A stretch of DNA of 64,000 bases from Nostoc sp. CHAB 5824 (GTDB taxonomy: Bacteria > Cyanobacteriota > Cyanobacteriia > Cyanobacteriales > Nostocaceae): assembly GCF_020829665.1 (NCBI RefSeq), contig NZ_JAIVFT010000013.1, positions 62,001-126,000 on the forward strand. The letters run 5' to 3'. How positions within the stretch are numbered: position 1 is the stretch's first letter; each line of letters starts with the position of its first letter. Of this stretch, positions 17,602-27,199 are shown in pieces. The notes beneath the pieces were generated by a model. That model saw only the letters and a list, made by a program, of their open reading frames with translations, was not told the DNA's origin and searched no databases. The translations under genes and the position numbers were made by a program.

Positions 17602-18354
17602 TTACTCATGTCTTTGTGAATTAAGTACTCCATCAATAAACTGTTGTAATCGTTCATAATGTGAACCTTTCCAATAAACGCGATCGCAGTCTTGGCAACG
17701 CTGGAATTCATCAATCTGCGATCGCACTGTTTCTGGTAGTTGGTCAATGATAGATTGCTTATCTACAGGTTCTAATAATCCGTTGCAACGCAAACACCGT
17801 TTAAATGGTGAGATTAATTTAAACAAGTCGAAGCGTTGGAGTATTTCTATGGTTTGTTGTTGAGGGTTAGTGTTTCTAACATAATACCCATGCGTTACTA
17901 AACTACGCATCAATAGACCTTTATCACGAGTCAAGAGAATCCGCGCTTGGCTGTAGGATATCTGGGCTAATTTCTCATCCTCGTAGTCATTGCGGTATAA
18001 AGTATCAAAACCTAAAAGTCGTAGAGATGTCGCAAGCTTCCCCAAATGAATATCTAAAACAAAGCGGATAATACTGAGCGGTTTTGGTAAAACCGAAACA
18101 CTTGGTATAATAACACTCCTAGTTGAAATTGGATAAACATTGATAGTATCTCCATCCGAAACTATGTAAGAAAAATTTACATATTCACTATTAACATTGA
18201 TAAAATCAACTTCTGGATGAGGTACACCTAAGGACTCAATCATGTCCTTAATTGAGCCTCTCTCCTCAAAAAAATGGGAGATTCTTACCTGCTTATGATG
18301 CCGTGGTAAAAAATAATTCAATTCTCCATGAAAGTAAAAGTATGCGATCGCCAT
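17602..18354 (-). CDS. Mut7-C RNase domain protein with ubiquitin-like N terminus
   Basis: 250 residues. Residues ~1-85 match the Mut7-C ubiquitin-like domain (YFYFHGELNYFLP, ESLGVPHPEVDFINVN). Residues ~95-235 form the Mut7-C PIN-like RNase core (FVLDIHLGKLATSLRLLGFD, YEDEKLAQISYSQARILLTR, RDKGLLMRS) ending in a zinc ribbon (CLRCNGLLEPV ... CQDCDRVYWKGSHYERL). Predicted to be a metal-dependent ribonuclease; the RNA target is unknown. Confidence 0.85.
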   Translation of the reverse strand: MAIAYFYFHGELNYFLPRHHKQVRISHFFEERGSIKDMIESLGVPHPEVDFINVNSEYVNFSYIVSDGDTINVYPISTRSVIIPSVSVLPKPLSIIRFVLDIHLGKLATSLRLLGFDTLYRNDYEDEKLAQISYSQARILLTRDKGLLMRSLVTHGYYVRNTNPQQQTIEILQRFDLFKLISPFKRCLRCNGLLEPVDKQSIIDQLPETVRSQIDEFQRCQDCDRVYWKGSHYERLQQFIDGVLNSQRHE

Positions 18355-19545
18355 AGTTCAAAATCTTTGGATTATTAAGAGCGCACTGCTGTGTCCCTTT
18401 AATGGCAACAATTTGTCACAATTGCAAAGCTTTATCTATTGTATTGAAAGAATCAATGCTTGCTCAAGTAAGCTATTTCCACTATAAATACCCGTTCACC
18501 TTGATTTAACCAACCTTCTAGAGGTGAGAAACGGTAAAGAAATTATAAAGATTCTCAAATACTTGCATTTATTATTGAGTTCAGTTACAGTCAAGGCAGA
18601 GCCATATAATCAAACCCTGACATAAGCTTCAGGAAGTTAGATTAGCTAAAAGGGTAAATACCAGGTTTGTTAATGTTGAGATCAGTGACGCTGCTAATAA
18701 TTAGTCACTAGTTTTGATGATTAACTTATCGCGCATGAAGTACGGGGTACTAAAGCATTTACCCCTAATTTAATGGTTTTTATTTTTCTACACTAATTGA
18801 GAATTATTTGCAATATGGATACATGGATAAATACATTAAAAGCAGATAAAAAAGTTTTAAAACAATATTGGACTAATAAACAATCATCAGTCATTTTTGC
18901 ATCTATCTTTAGAAGTATCTTGCTTACAAAAAAATAATATCTTTATTAACTAGCTATGTAAATAATTTCAGTAAAACTTTAAATAACTATGTTGCTATTA
19001 GCAATATTTTTGATTGTAATATCAGCTACATCGATATTTAGACCTCTTGCAAAAATAGTTTTGCACTCTTTCTTGGGGGAAAGGGTAAAGGTTAAAGGGT
19101 GCATGGTAATTCTATCGCCGCTTTCCCCCTTACCCTTTACCCCACTTCTGCAAGAAGTCTATTGTAAGCAAGTTGATCGCCTGTTATTCTCTAAGCGATT
19201 GCACAAAATTGAACATATTTGATTTTGGTCAAGAAACTAAATTCAGAAAAGCCGAGCTTCAGCAAGTGGAAATTTACAAAATACCAAATAACAATAAAAC
19301 TAGATACAAAATTAACGCCGCGTATACGGAAAAATCTATCTTGATGCTGTTTATCTCTATTGTAGAGAGTTTATTAACCGGAAAGACCTCGATCAATAAT
19401 GATGTTATAAAGTGGCTACCTAGTTTTAACTGGGAAATGAATATTGTTCTTTTTTATCTCCTTTAGCCAAGGATATTGTAGCTAAGAACACAATTGTATT
19501 TTCTAATACCTTTTGTCCATAAAATATGCTAATGAGTACAGCGAA
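18355..19545. other. Long AT-rich intergenic region
   Basis: Nearly 1.2 kb without a convincing gene. A 40-codon frame at 18815-18937 (MDTWINTLKADKKVLKQ...) has no evident ribosome site and is weak. An interspersed palindromic piece lies at about 19060-19150 (GGGGGAAAGGGTAAAGG and CCCTTACCCTTTACCCC). A 97-codon frame at 19173-19466 starts with TTG and has no recognisable motif. Probably decayed sequence plus the promoter of the next gene. Confidence 0.5.
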
Positions 19546-20523
19546 ATGAATACTTTTTTTTGTTCTGACGATTCACTAGAAGTAGGAGAAGATGTTATTG
19601 GTAGCGCCACCAATTATCAAACTTATATTTTAGTTGAGTGTCCTTTGCCTTGGACATCAGAAGCCTTTAATTCCAAATGGGTGCCCCAAAATTTGAGGAT
19701 TTTGGTAGAGGAAGTTAAGCGTGCTAAACTACCAATTAGATTCCTATTAATTGCTAATGATGTATCACACAAAGTAAACCACACTACGCTTCTAATTTAT
19801 CAAAAAAAAGAAGGGCTAAGTAATGGATACCATAAGCAAGAGTTTAAGCTAGCAAATATTGATCAAGTAGTAGCAGTTGTCCAAAAATGGTTACGAGGTA
19901 TCAGTTCTAATTATGAGGTAGAAACTAATGCAACTAAAGATATTTTAGTTTGTACCCACGGTAGCCATGATAAGTGCTGTGCCAGATATGGCGCTCCCTT
20001 TTATTTCAATGTTACAGCAAGTAATGCTGATTTGTGCTTGGATAATGTGCGAATTTGGAAATCATCACACTTTGGTGGACATCGGTTTGCACCAACAGTC
20101 ATAGATTTGCCAGAAGGAAGATACTACGGTCGTCTCAATTTAGATTCATTTAGATCAATTTTGACTCGTACTGGCGATATTCAATGCTTAAATAAAGTCT
20201 ATCGAGGCTGGGGAATTCTGCCTGCTGCACTTCAGATTTTGGAAAGAGAACTAATCCTCTGCAATGGATGGGATTGGTTTAACTACAAAGTTGCAGGCAA
20301 AATTTTGGAGCAAAGTTTAGACAATAATACTATTCTGGGTGAGCTAAGTTTTGAACAACCTTCTGGTTCTCTCTACACTTACCAGGCTAAACTTGTAAAA
20401 GATGAAACTAAGACTCAACAATTGAAGAGTTCATGCAATGCTACACGAGAGTTGGTAGTTACTAAATATGCTGTCGGTAGTCTTTGGCTTACTTCTAGTA
20501 AGGTGATGAGTTATAGTACGTAA
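19546..20523 (+). CDS. Sucrase/ferredoxin-like family protein (thioredoxin-fold)
   Basis: 325 residues from ATG 19546; an in-frame TTG at 19513 is less likely. The conserved core is VCTHGSHDKCCARYGAP and the following WKSSHFGGHRFAPTVIDLP and YYGRLN, which define the Suc_Fer-like family with ferredoxin/thioredoxin-type cysteines able to hold a [2Fe-2S] cluster. Two early residues (VECPLPWTSEAF) are also typical. Physiological role unknown; probably a soluble redox protein. Confidence 0.8.
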   Translation: MNTFFCSDDSLEVGEDVIGSATNYQTYILVECPLPWTSEAFNSKWVPQNLRILVEEVKRAKLPIRFLLIANDVSHKVNHTTLLIYQKKEGLSNGYHKQEFKLANIDQVVAVVQKWLRGISSNYEVETNATKDILVCTHGSHDKCCARYGAPFYFNVTASNADLCLDNVRIWKSSHFGGHRFAPTVIDLPEGRYYGRLNLDSFRSILTRTGDIQCLNKVYRGWGILPAALQILERELILCNGWDWFNYKVAGKILEQSLDNNTILGELSFEQPSGSLYTYQAKLVKDETKTQQLKSSCNATRELVVTKYAVGSLWLTSSKVMSYST

Positions 20524-20535
20524 AAGAAGAGAGTT

Positions 20536-20689
20536 TTTAAACGCAGAGGGACGCAAAGGGAAGCGCAGAGGAACGCGGAGTCTTGCTGAATTTAGTTTGT
20601 TATAAATTAATTAAATGCTGTATTTAGTATAACGCTGCATAAATTCGTAATAAAATCTCTGCGTCCCTCTGTGCCCCTCTGCGTTTAAA
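20536..20689. repeat. Interspersed element with CGCAGAGG inverted ends
   Basis: TTTAAACGCAGAGG (20536-20549) and its exact inverse (20676-20689) bracket 154 bp. The inner flanks also carry related ACGCAGAGG units on opposite strands. The same motif recurs singly at about 42317 and 44650 and inside the ROK gene. It separates two converging genes and may act as a bidirectional terminator. Confidence 0.6.
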
Positions 20690-20703
20690 TTCCAAATTCC
20701 GAA

Positions 20704-22299
20704 TCAAGATGAAGCGATATTTAAGACTTTTCGTAAAAGTACTTGGTCTTCTAATTTGGCTTTTAAACGACCATTTTCGATATCTCGAATCCAGCTTTGG
20801 CTTTTACCTGTAAGCTTTGCCAATTCTCTTTGGGAAAGATTCAAATTTTTTCGCGCTAGCAAAATCTGTTCACCCAGCAAATCGTTTGTAGCTTTAGGCT
20901 TCCTTTTGGCTTTAGCAGTTTTTGTTTTCTTTTTTTCTGATTCTGAAATTTGCTGTTCCCATTCTGGTGGGAGTTCAAAAGCCAAAATCCGCGCATTCAT
21001 TAAGAGATTCCATTTACCACGGGGGCCTGTGTCTGTGAGGCGAGTTTCAGCACCACCGTCATTAGTCCAAAATTCTAATGCTTCATCTGGATCTTCTGGA
21101 AGATCAACTAACTTCGCCCATAAAGGCTGAATTTCTAGTGGATAAGTAATTGGATCGAAAAGTGGTTTCATTCCATAGTGATTGAGAATTTCCAAATCGC
21201 TTTCAAAAGTTCGCAGCAGACGTTTGCGTTCTTCCCGTTGTCTGGATGCAAGGGCAACTTTTTCTTCTCCGTAAGCAATACGCAGCAAGGTAGGAATAGT
21301 AATGCGTTGTTCTTTACCCATTTTGGTTTTAAACAGCAACCACAGCATTAATCGGACTGCACCTTCATGTTGCTGCCAAATGCTCATGACTGTAGTTAGC
21401 AGTGTTTTGGGGAGACTGCCGTATTGATAGAATGCGGTTCGCTCTTTACATGCTTGTTTATTTAAGAAATATTGTGCCCATAAGCCTGCTTTTACTTTAA
21501 AAGTTAGCCCAATAAGATATTTGCATCCAAGATTGTCTTCTTGAAAGTGGTGCTGAATATCTACTAAGTGCCATAGGCGGCTACCTGTAATAGAGAATCC
21601 GTTAATTCGGCCTTGTTGGGGCCAGTCAATGGAGATAACCAGGGAGCAAGCTTGCTGGACAAGATTTTTCATTAAAGCCAGTTTGGCTGCTTTGCTTAAA
21701 TCTTTGCGTTTCTCCATCCCCAAATATTTCTCGATTTGTCGCTCATCGATCGCAAATTCTTGCTCCCAAGGTTGCTCTAAAGCTGTGGCATAAGCTGCAA
21801 AAATCAGATGTATGCAAGCGGCTCTGATGTCAAGCCCTTCAATTGCTGCTAAATCTGTCGCCTTGTCGTTAACTTTGAATGGATCTTGGATGTGAAAAGC
21901 GATCGCACCTCGGCCTTGATTGATTTGTCGGCTGTAACTTATGTAGCCTTCTTCATCGGTTTCCCAATGTAGCGATGTGCGTTGTGCTAGTACATTACAA
22001 GCTTCCCAAATAGCGATCGCTGAAGCAAATGGATTATTCTTGCCGTTAGAAAACAAGTCTAAACTGCTAGCATCTCTCGGTTCTATTTTGCATCTCCCCT
22101 TTTTCGACTGCCAAGGAATCGGAGAATTAGTTGGACAAGCTATTACACATTGCGGTTCTGAATAATAGCCCTCACAATTATTACAAAGACCAGGATCAAT
22201 CCAGTATTCATTGTCCTCTATTCTGATTGCACCCGTAGGACATTGGGGGCGGCAGTTGTCACATCCAACGCAACTGTTGTTAGGAATTGTATAAGGCAT
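20704..22299 (-). CDS. patB: Ferredoxin-HTH transcriptional regulator PatB/CnfR
   Basis: 531 residues, matching the length of Anabaena PatB. N terminus: a bacterial two-[4Fe-4S] unit (CVGCDNCRPQCPTGAI, then CNNCEGYYSEPQCVIACP, residues ~8-55). The middle is a long helical domain of unknown fold. The C terminus is a lambda-repressor-type helix-turn-helix (ARKNLNLSQRELAKLTGKSQ, about residues 480-527). In Anabaena PatB/CnfR1 acts late in heterocysts to activate nif genes under low oxygen; the clusters presumably sense oxygen. It lies upstream of fdxB and cox genes, as in Anabaena, with a long shared intergenic region. Confidence 0.92.
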   Translation of the reverse strand: MPYTIPNNSCVGCDNCRPQCPTGAIRIEDNEYWIDPGLCNNCEGYYSEPQCVIACPTNSPIPWQSKKGRCKIEPRDASSLDLFSNGKNNPFASAIAIWEACNVLAQRTSLHWETDEEGYISYSRQINQGRGAIAFHIQDPFKVNDKATDLAAIEGLDIRAACIHLIFAAYATALEQPWEQEFAIDERQIEKYLGMEKRKDLSKAAKLALMKNLVQQACSLVISIDWPQQGRINGFSITGSRLWHLVDIQHHFQEDNLGCKYLIGLTFKVKAGLWAQYFLNKQACKERTAFYQYGSLPKTLLTTVMSIWQQHEGAVRLMLWLLFKTKMGKEQRITIPTLLRIAYGEEKVALASRQREERKRLLRTFESDLEILNHYGMKPLFDPITYPLEIQPLWAKLVDLPEDPDEALEFWTNDGGAETRLTDTGPRGKWNLLMNARILAFELPPEWEQQISESEKKKTKTAKAKRKPKATNDLLGEQILLARKNLNLSQRELAKLTGKSQSWIRDIENGRLKAKLEDQVLLRKVLNIASS

Positions 22300-23217
22300 T
22301 TGGCTCTTTTCCCACTCTAATCGTTGAGATGTCGGCTCAGGTCTCCCCTGGATGAGTCCTGTTTATTCATGACTCGCTACCACATTATCTTTCTGGCGAG
22401 AATAATTTTTTCTCACCACACTTACTCCCCACATCCATATTTTTTCCATCCAATTGGAAGCTATTTAAGGCTTTAAAACTGAGCCGGATAAAACTTATTT
22501 ATTAACTATACATTTCATAAAAATAATGATTAATTTGTTCGTACCGAGCTTACATAAAATCTTAATATTTATTTAAAATTACATCTAATGAAGATTTTAA
22601 CTTTGACCATAAAGTGTTTCGGGAAATTTTGAAGTCTGTCCTAATTGGATTTCATCTGATTTATTAATGATTTTAATATTTAATGTAGGATAATATTCTG
22701 CTACTAAGTTTACAGTTCCTTCATAATTAGCTTTACTTTCTTTAGATAAACGAATAATATCTTTTGTCATCATTTATCTAAATAGATTAATTAAAGATAA
22801 ATTAGAAATTATTGGCTTTTAAAATACATGTTGCATATATGAAAATGTAACTTTTGAACATTTATTCTAGTATAATTTAATACTATTTACAGACATTTAT
22901 CTGCCTAATCATAAAAATATTTGAAAAATAATATCATCACTCTTGTGAAGATAGTTGTATTTGCTGGAAATAATAATTATCCGTTTTTTAACCAACACAG
23001 AGTATGGACGGGCTACTTTACCCTCCTATGAGTAGACAATTATTATCAATAAGTTTTGTCTATAATTTGAAATTAAAAACAATATAATTTTGTGTTCAAA
23101 GTCATCGGAAATTGATGATCAAAAAGTAAGTTTTGAATACAAAAGAATAAAAGATTAGGATAATATGATGATTAATGTAGGAACAGATTTGCAGGCAAAA
23201 TTGCCGAAGGATTATTC
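22300..23217. promoter_or_regulatory. patB-fdxB divergent regulatory region
   Basis: About 920 bp, very AT rich, between the minus-strand patB and plus-strand fdxB. It must hold both promoters. One NtcA-like sequence (GTA-N7-TAC at about 22540) has spacing 1 nt short of the GTA-N8-TAC consensus, so I do not call it. A candidate small gene on the minus strand (22597-22773) is listed separately. Confidence 0.5.
22597..22773 (-). CDS. Candidate small protein between patB and fdxB
   Basis: 58 residues from ATG 22773 (or 22770): MMTKDIIRLSKESKANYEGT, then a hydrophilic stretch ending FPETLYGQS. Codon use looks natural and the helical N terminus is followed by a mixed strand region, but no family is recognised and no strong ribosome site is visible. 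Position between a nif regulator and a nif ferredoxin makes it worth noting. Confidence 0.35.
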   Translation of the reverse strand: MMTKDIIRLSKESKANYEGTVNLVAEYYPTLNIKIINKSDEIQLGQTSKFPETLYGQS

Positions 23218-23511
23218 ATGGCACAACTAACAGGTTTGACATTTGGCGGTAAGGCTTGGACACCAAAATTCGCTCAAGAAATTGACAAAGATAAATGTAT
23301 CGGCTGTGGCAGATGCGTAAAAGTATGCGGTTACAATGTGCTAGGTTTGAAGGCGCTCAATGAAGAAGGCGAATTTGTAGAAGATGAAGATGATGATGAA
23401 ATTGAACGGAAAGTTATGGCAGTTACTTCTCCAGAGAATTGCATTGGTTGTGAAGCTTGTTCACGGATTTGCCCCAAGAATTGCTACACGCATGTTGCAT
23501 TAAACAACTAA
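23218..23511 (+). CDS. fdxB: Ferredoxin III, nif-specific
   Basis: 97 residues with two cluster-binding motifs: CIGCGRCVKVCGYNVLG (residues ~24-40; the usual Pro after the fourth Cys is Gly) and CIGCEACSRICPKNCYTH (residues ~75-92). The spacer is acidic (EDEDDDEIE). This is the pattern of FdxB/ferredoxin III, found next to nif genes and thought to carry electrons in nitrogen fixation. It is the first plus-strand gene after patB and precedes the cox operon. Confidence 0.92.
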   Translation: MAQLTGLTFGGKAWTPKFAQEIDKDKCIGCGRCVKVCGYNVLGLKALNEEGEFVEDEDDDEIERKVMAVTSPENCIGCEACSRICPKNCYTHVALNN

Positions 23512-23980
23512 GGTTCTTGAAGTTAGTTAAAATCGTTGTTCATTCAAGGAGGCACTGTTTGTATAAAGCGCTAATGCGCTAGGCAAGGTAACTTGAGGGG
23601 AATATTAAATATTTACTGTAACTAATAAAAAGTTCACAGTAAGCAAATCCGTAAATCGCAAAATGTCAGTTATTAACAAATTTAAACTTGCTGCTAATAT
23701 AGCCTAATCAATATTAGGTCTAACAGTGCCCTCTTGGAACAACTAGCTTTTCTGGGAGCAGGGGGCTACCTTTTTCATAGGAGTTGAAATATAATTTGTA
23801 AGTTTCTGGGGGAAAGATATGGAAAAAATCTGGAAGTTTCCCCCATTTTTTATGGCTGCACGTTAGAAAGTTAATAAGTGAAAAGGGAATAGGGAATGGG
23901 GAATAGATAATAATGCCCAGCGCCTAATACCTAATACCAGAAAATCACACCTTTAAAGACTGTTTACACAGGTAGCATGT
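23512..23980. other. Intergenic region upstream of coxB
   Basis: About 470 bp. A hairpin-like stretch near 23735-23775 (TCTGGGAGCAGGGGGCTACC then TTTTTC) and a GGGGGAAAG...CTTTCCCCC-type inverted pair near 23808-23848 may end fdxB transcription. The promoter for coxBAC should lie in the remainder. No gene seen. Confidence 0.45.
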
Positions 23981-24970
23981 ATGCAACAAGTTCCTGTTTC
24001 ACTTTGGACTCTGGTTGCTGGGATAGTAGTTACAGCAATCAGTATTTGGATTGGTCAGAATCATACTCTGATGCCGGTGCAAGCATCGCAACAAGCGCCT
24101 TTGGTAGACGGTTTTTTCAACATCATGTTTACCATTGCGATCGCACTCTTCTTAGTGGTAGAAGGAACAATTGTACTCTTTTTGATTCAGTTTCGTCGTC
24201 GTCGCGGTGATGATACCGATGGTGTGCGAGTAGAAGGCAACGTTCCCTTAGAAATCTTTTGGACAGCAATCCCAACAGTGATTGTTCTTGGCTTGGGCAT
24301 CTACAGCGTAGATGTTTTTAACCGAATGGGCGGCTTTGAGCCTGCGGGTCATCCTCATTCAGCAGCTCATGTTGCTCATATGCCGGGAACTGCGATTGCT
24401 GCTACACTCAGCGATGCTTCTGAAGCAACAACTGCTCCATCAATTGCCCCAACAATTGGTATCGGCGCGTCTCCTCAAACCCTAAACAAACCAGCCGACT
24501 TAGTTGTTGATGTCAAAGGCATACAGTACGCCTGGTTATTTAACTACCCCGATAGTGGCATTACCTCTGGGGAATTGCACATACCCGTTGGTGCTGATGT
24601 ACAACTCAATCTTTCAGCACAAGATGTAATTCATTCGTTCTGGGTGCCAAACTTCCGCTTGAAACAAGATGCACTTCCCGGTATCCCTACTGAACTACGA
24701 TTTGTCGCCACCAAACCAGGTACATATCCTGTAGTTTGTGCTGAGTTGTGCGGTGGTTATCACGGTTCAATGCGGACACAGGTAATTGTCCACACACCAG
24801 AAGAATATGATAGCTGGCGGACAGAAAATCAGATTGCTCAACAGCAAAACCTAAATCAAGTCGTTGCAGTTAATCCAGCCGACTTATCAACATCAGAGTT
24901 TCTCGCGCCCCACACCCATGATATGGGAATTAGTGCAGCAACTTTAGAGTCAATGGTCATTGGTCATTAG
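23981..24970 (+). CDS. coxB: Cytochrome c oxidase subunit II (cox2 type)
   Basis: 329 residues. Two N-terminal membrane helices (~8-28 and ~48-72) precede a periplasmic/lumenal cupredoxin domain. The CuA site is complete: HSFWVPNFRLKQD, then CAELCGGYHGSM (C-x3-C-x3-H-x2-M, about residues 250-263). It receives electrons from cytochrome c or plastocyanin for the oxidase. The last five codons (MVIGH-stop) are encoded by an interspersed GGTCATT heptad array, so the C-terminal tail is repeat-derived. First gene of coxB-coxA-coxC; the position next to patB and fdxB matches the heterocyst-specific cox2 operon of Anabaena. Confidence 0.93.
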   Translation: MQQVPVSLWTLVAGIVVTAISIWIGQNHTLMPVQASQQAPLVDGFFNIMFTIAIALFLVVEGTIVLFLIQFRRRRGDDTDGVRVEGNVPLEIFWTAIPTVIVLGLGIYSVDVFNRMGGFEPAGHPHSAAHVAHMPGTAIAATLSDASEATTAPSIAPTIGIGASPQTLNKPADLVVDVKGIQYAWLFNYPDSGITSGELHIPVGADVQLNLSAQDVIHSFWVPNFRLKQDALPGIPTELRFVATKPGTYPVVCAELCGGYHGSMRTQVIVHTPEEYDSWRTENQIAQQQNLNQVVAVNPADLSTSEFLAPHTHDMGISAATLESMVIGH

Positions 24971-24996
24971 TCATTGGTCATTAGTCATTAGTTATT
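24955..24996. repeat. GGTCATT/AGTCATT heptad array (6 units)
   Basis: Six 7-nt units (the last AGTTATT) overlap the end of coxB and continue into the coxB-coxA spacer. Downstream, ACAAAGGACAAACGAC-like units continue the low-complexity tract up to the coxA ribosome site. Confidence 0.85.
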
Positions 24997-25062
24997 GGTA
25001 ACGGACAAAGGACAAACGACAAAAGACAAAAAGACAAATGACAAACGACAAAGGATAAAAAT

Positions 25063-26751
25063 ATGACACAGGTAGAATTTCCACGGAATACTCCACCAGA
25101 AGAAAAAAAACCGGAAATGGTGGCTGGCCACACCTCCCATCCGAAGGCGTGGAAATGGCAAGACTATTTTACATTTAATGTTGACCACAAGGTTATTGGT
25201 ATCCAATACCTAGTAACGGCGTTTGTGTTCTATCTCATCGGCGGACTGATGGCGATCGCTATCCGTGCCGAATTAGCAACACCAGATGCAGATTTGCTCG
25301 ACCCCAATCTGTATAACGCTTTCATGACCAATCACGGGACGATCATGATCTTCCTCTGGATTGTCCCTAGCGCCATTGGGGGATTTGGTAATTATTTGGT
25401 GCCATTGATGGTCGGTGCTAGAGATATGGCTTTCCCGAAGCTGAATGCGATCGCCTTTTGGTTAAACCCACCAGCCGGATTACTCATATTAGGTAGTTTC
25501 ATTTTTGGCGGTTCGCAATCTGGTTGGACAGCTTACCCACCTTTGAGTTTGGTGACAGCACCAATTGCTCAAACTATGTGGATACTTGCGATCGTCTTGG
25601 TAGGAACTTCTTCAATTTTGGGTTCGCTGAACTTTGTGATCACCATTTTGATGATGAAGGTTCCCAGCATGAAATGGGATCAAGTACCTCTATTTTGCTG
25701 GGCAATCTTGGCAACCTCCCTGCTGGCGCTTCTTTCCACACCTGTATTAGCAGCCGGTTTAGTTCTGCTGTTGTTTGACCTCAACTTTGGCACCTCCTTC
25801 TTCAAACCAGATGCAGGCGGTAACGTTGTAATTTATCAACACTTATTCTGGTTTTATTCTCACCCGGCAGTATATTTAATGATTCTGCCCATCTTCGGCA
25901 TCATGTCGGAGGTAATTCCAGTTCACGCCCGTAAGCCAATCTTTGGTTATAAAGCGATCGCTTATTCTAGTGTGGCAATCTGCGTTGTGGGTTTGTTCGT
26001 CTGGGTACACCACATGTTTACCAGCGGCACACCTGGCTGGATGCGGATGTTCTTCACCATCTCCACTCTTATAGTTGCAGTTCCCACTGGCGTGAAGATT
26101 TTTGCCTGGGTTGCTACCCTTTGGGGTGGTAAAATCCGCTTCACAGGTGCAATGCTTTTCGCCATTGGTTTGTTATCCATGTTTGTCATGGGCGGCTTAA
26201 GTGGTGTGACGATGGGAACAGCCCCCTTTGATGTTCACGTCCACGACACATATTATGTTGTCGGACATTTCCATTACGTTCTGTTTGGCGGTTCCGTGTT
26301 TGGTATTTACGCAGGTATTTATCACTGGTTCCCCAAAATGACCGGACGAATGTTGAATGAAAACTTGGCACGCATTCACTTTGCCCTTACCTTCATCGGC
26401 ACTAATCTGACCTTTTTACCCATGCACGAATTGGGTTTAAAAGGAATGCCGCGACGAGTGGCAATGTATGACCCCCAATTTATCGACCTCAATCAAATTT
26501 GTACCTTTGGTTCATTTGTGTTGGGAATATCAGTAATTCCTTTTGCCATCAACATGATCTACAGTTGGTTGAAGGGGCCTTTGGCAGGTGATAATCCTTG
26601 GCAAGCTTTGACTTTAGAATGGACAACTAGCTCACCACCCGCAATTGAAAACTGGGAAGTGTTACCCGTTGTCACTCATGGCCCTTATGACTACGGTCAT
26701 GGTCATAGTACTGAAGTACAGCCATCTGCAACACCGGAAGCTACTGCTTAA
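25063..26751 (+). CDS. coxA: Cytochrome c oxidase subunit I (cox2 type)
   Basis: 562 residues, about 12 membrane helices. Ligands visible: NHGTIMIF (heme a His), WFYSHPAVYLMILP (CuB His cross-linked to Tyr), VWVHHMFTSG (two CuB His), and DVHVHDTYYVVGHFHYVLFGG (heme ligands). The usual proton-channel Glu (HPEVY) is absent and replaced by YSHPAVY, the mark of A2-type oxidases. AAGGA lies 7 nt before the ATG. With CoxB and CoxC it reduces O2 to water; in heterocysts such oxidases help protect nitrogenase. Confidence 0.95.
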   Translation: MTQVEFPRNTPPEEKKPEMVAGHTSHPKAWKWQDYFTFNVDHKVIGIQYLVTAFVFYLIGGLMAIAIRAELATPDADLLDPNLYNAFMTNHGTIMIFLWIVPSAIGGFGNYLVPLMVGARDMAFPKLNAIAFWLNPPAGLLILGSFIFGGSQSGWTAYPPLSLVTAPIAQTMWILAIVLVGTSSILGSLNFVITILMMKVPSMKWDQVPLFCWAILATSLLALLSTPVLAAGLVLLLFDLNFGTSFFKPDAGGNVVIYQHLFWFYSHPAVYLMILPIFGIMSEVIPVHARKPIFGYKAIAYSSVAICVVGLFVWVHHMFTSGTPGWMRMFFTISTLIVAVPTGVKIFAWVATLWGGKIRFTGAMLFAIGLLSMFVMGGLSGVTMGTAPFDVHVHDTYYVVGHFHYVLFGGSVFGIYAGIYHWFPKMTGRMLNENLARIHFALTFIGTNLTFLPMHELGLKGMPRRVAMYDPQFIDLNQICTFGSFVLGISVIPFAINMIYSWLKGPLAGDNPWQALTLEWTTSSPPAIENWEVLPVVTHGPYDYGHGHSTEVQPSATPEATA

Positions 26752-26812
26752 TTAGTAGAGTGAGTAGTGCGATCGCTCTCAAGCTGACTACAATTTCTAG
26801 TAATTTGATTTG

Positions 26813-27064
26813 AGAACTCGGAACTTCAGCCTCAGAACTCGAAAGGCCGAGTTTAGAACTCGGAACTTCAGCCTCAGAACTCGAAAGGCCAAGTTCAGAA
26901 CTCGGAACTTCAGCCTCAGAACTCGAAAGGCCAAGTTCGGAACTCGGAACTTCAGCCTCAGAACTCGAAAGGCCGAGTTCAGAACTCGGAACTTCAGCCT
27001 CAGAACTCGAAAGGCCGAGTTCGGAACTTGAAACTTCAGCCTCAGAACTCGGAACTCGGAATTT
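26813..27064. repeat. 42-bp tandem repeat between coxA and coxC (about 6 units)
   Basis: Five near-identical 42-bp units begin at 26813, 26855, 26897, 26939 and 26981; a sixth from 27023 is degenerate. Each starts (A/G)GAACTCGGAACTTCAGCC. Unit junctions create the dyad CCGAGTTC-A-GAACTCGG or close variants, so the transcript could form a chain of hairpins. Because 42 is a multiple of 3 and lacks stops, long frames appear on both strands; none has a start or family support. Confidence 0.9.
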
Positions 27065-27199
27065 TGAGAATTCCTGAACAAGTGAAGAGTTGAGTTAAAC
27101 AAGGATTTTGGATGAAGAATGAAAATTTTGCCGCTTCAGACTTCATTCTTCATTCAAGCTTCCACAACAGACGCAGCAGATAATATTGTCAAAAAATCT

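Noticed and set aside
18815..18937. 40-codon frame MDTWINTLKADKKVL...
   Set aside because: Short, no ribosome site and no clear family; mentioned only within the intergenic entry.
22535..22555. NtcA site between patB and fdxB
   Set aside because: The spacing is GTA-N7-TAC, one nucleotide short of consensus.
26797..27102. Long open frames on both strands (101 and 73 codons) in the coxA-coxC spacer
   Set aside because: They arise only because the 42-bp repeat unit is a multiple of three without stops; no start signal or family similarity.
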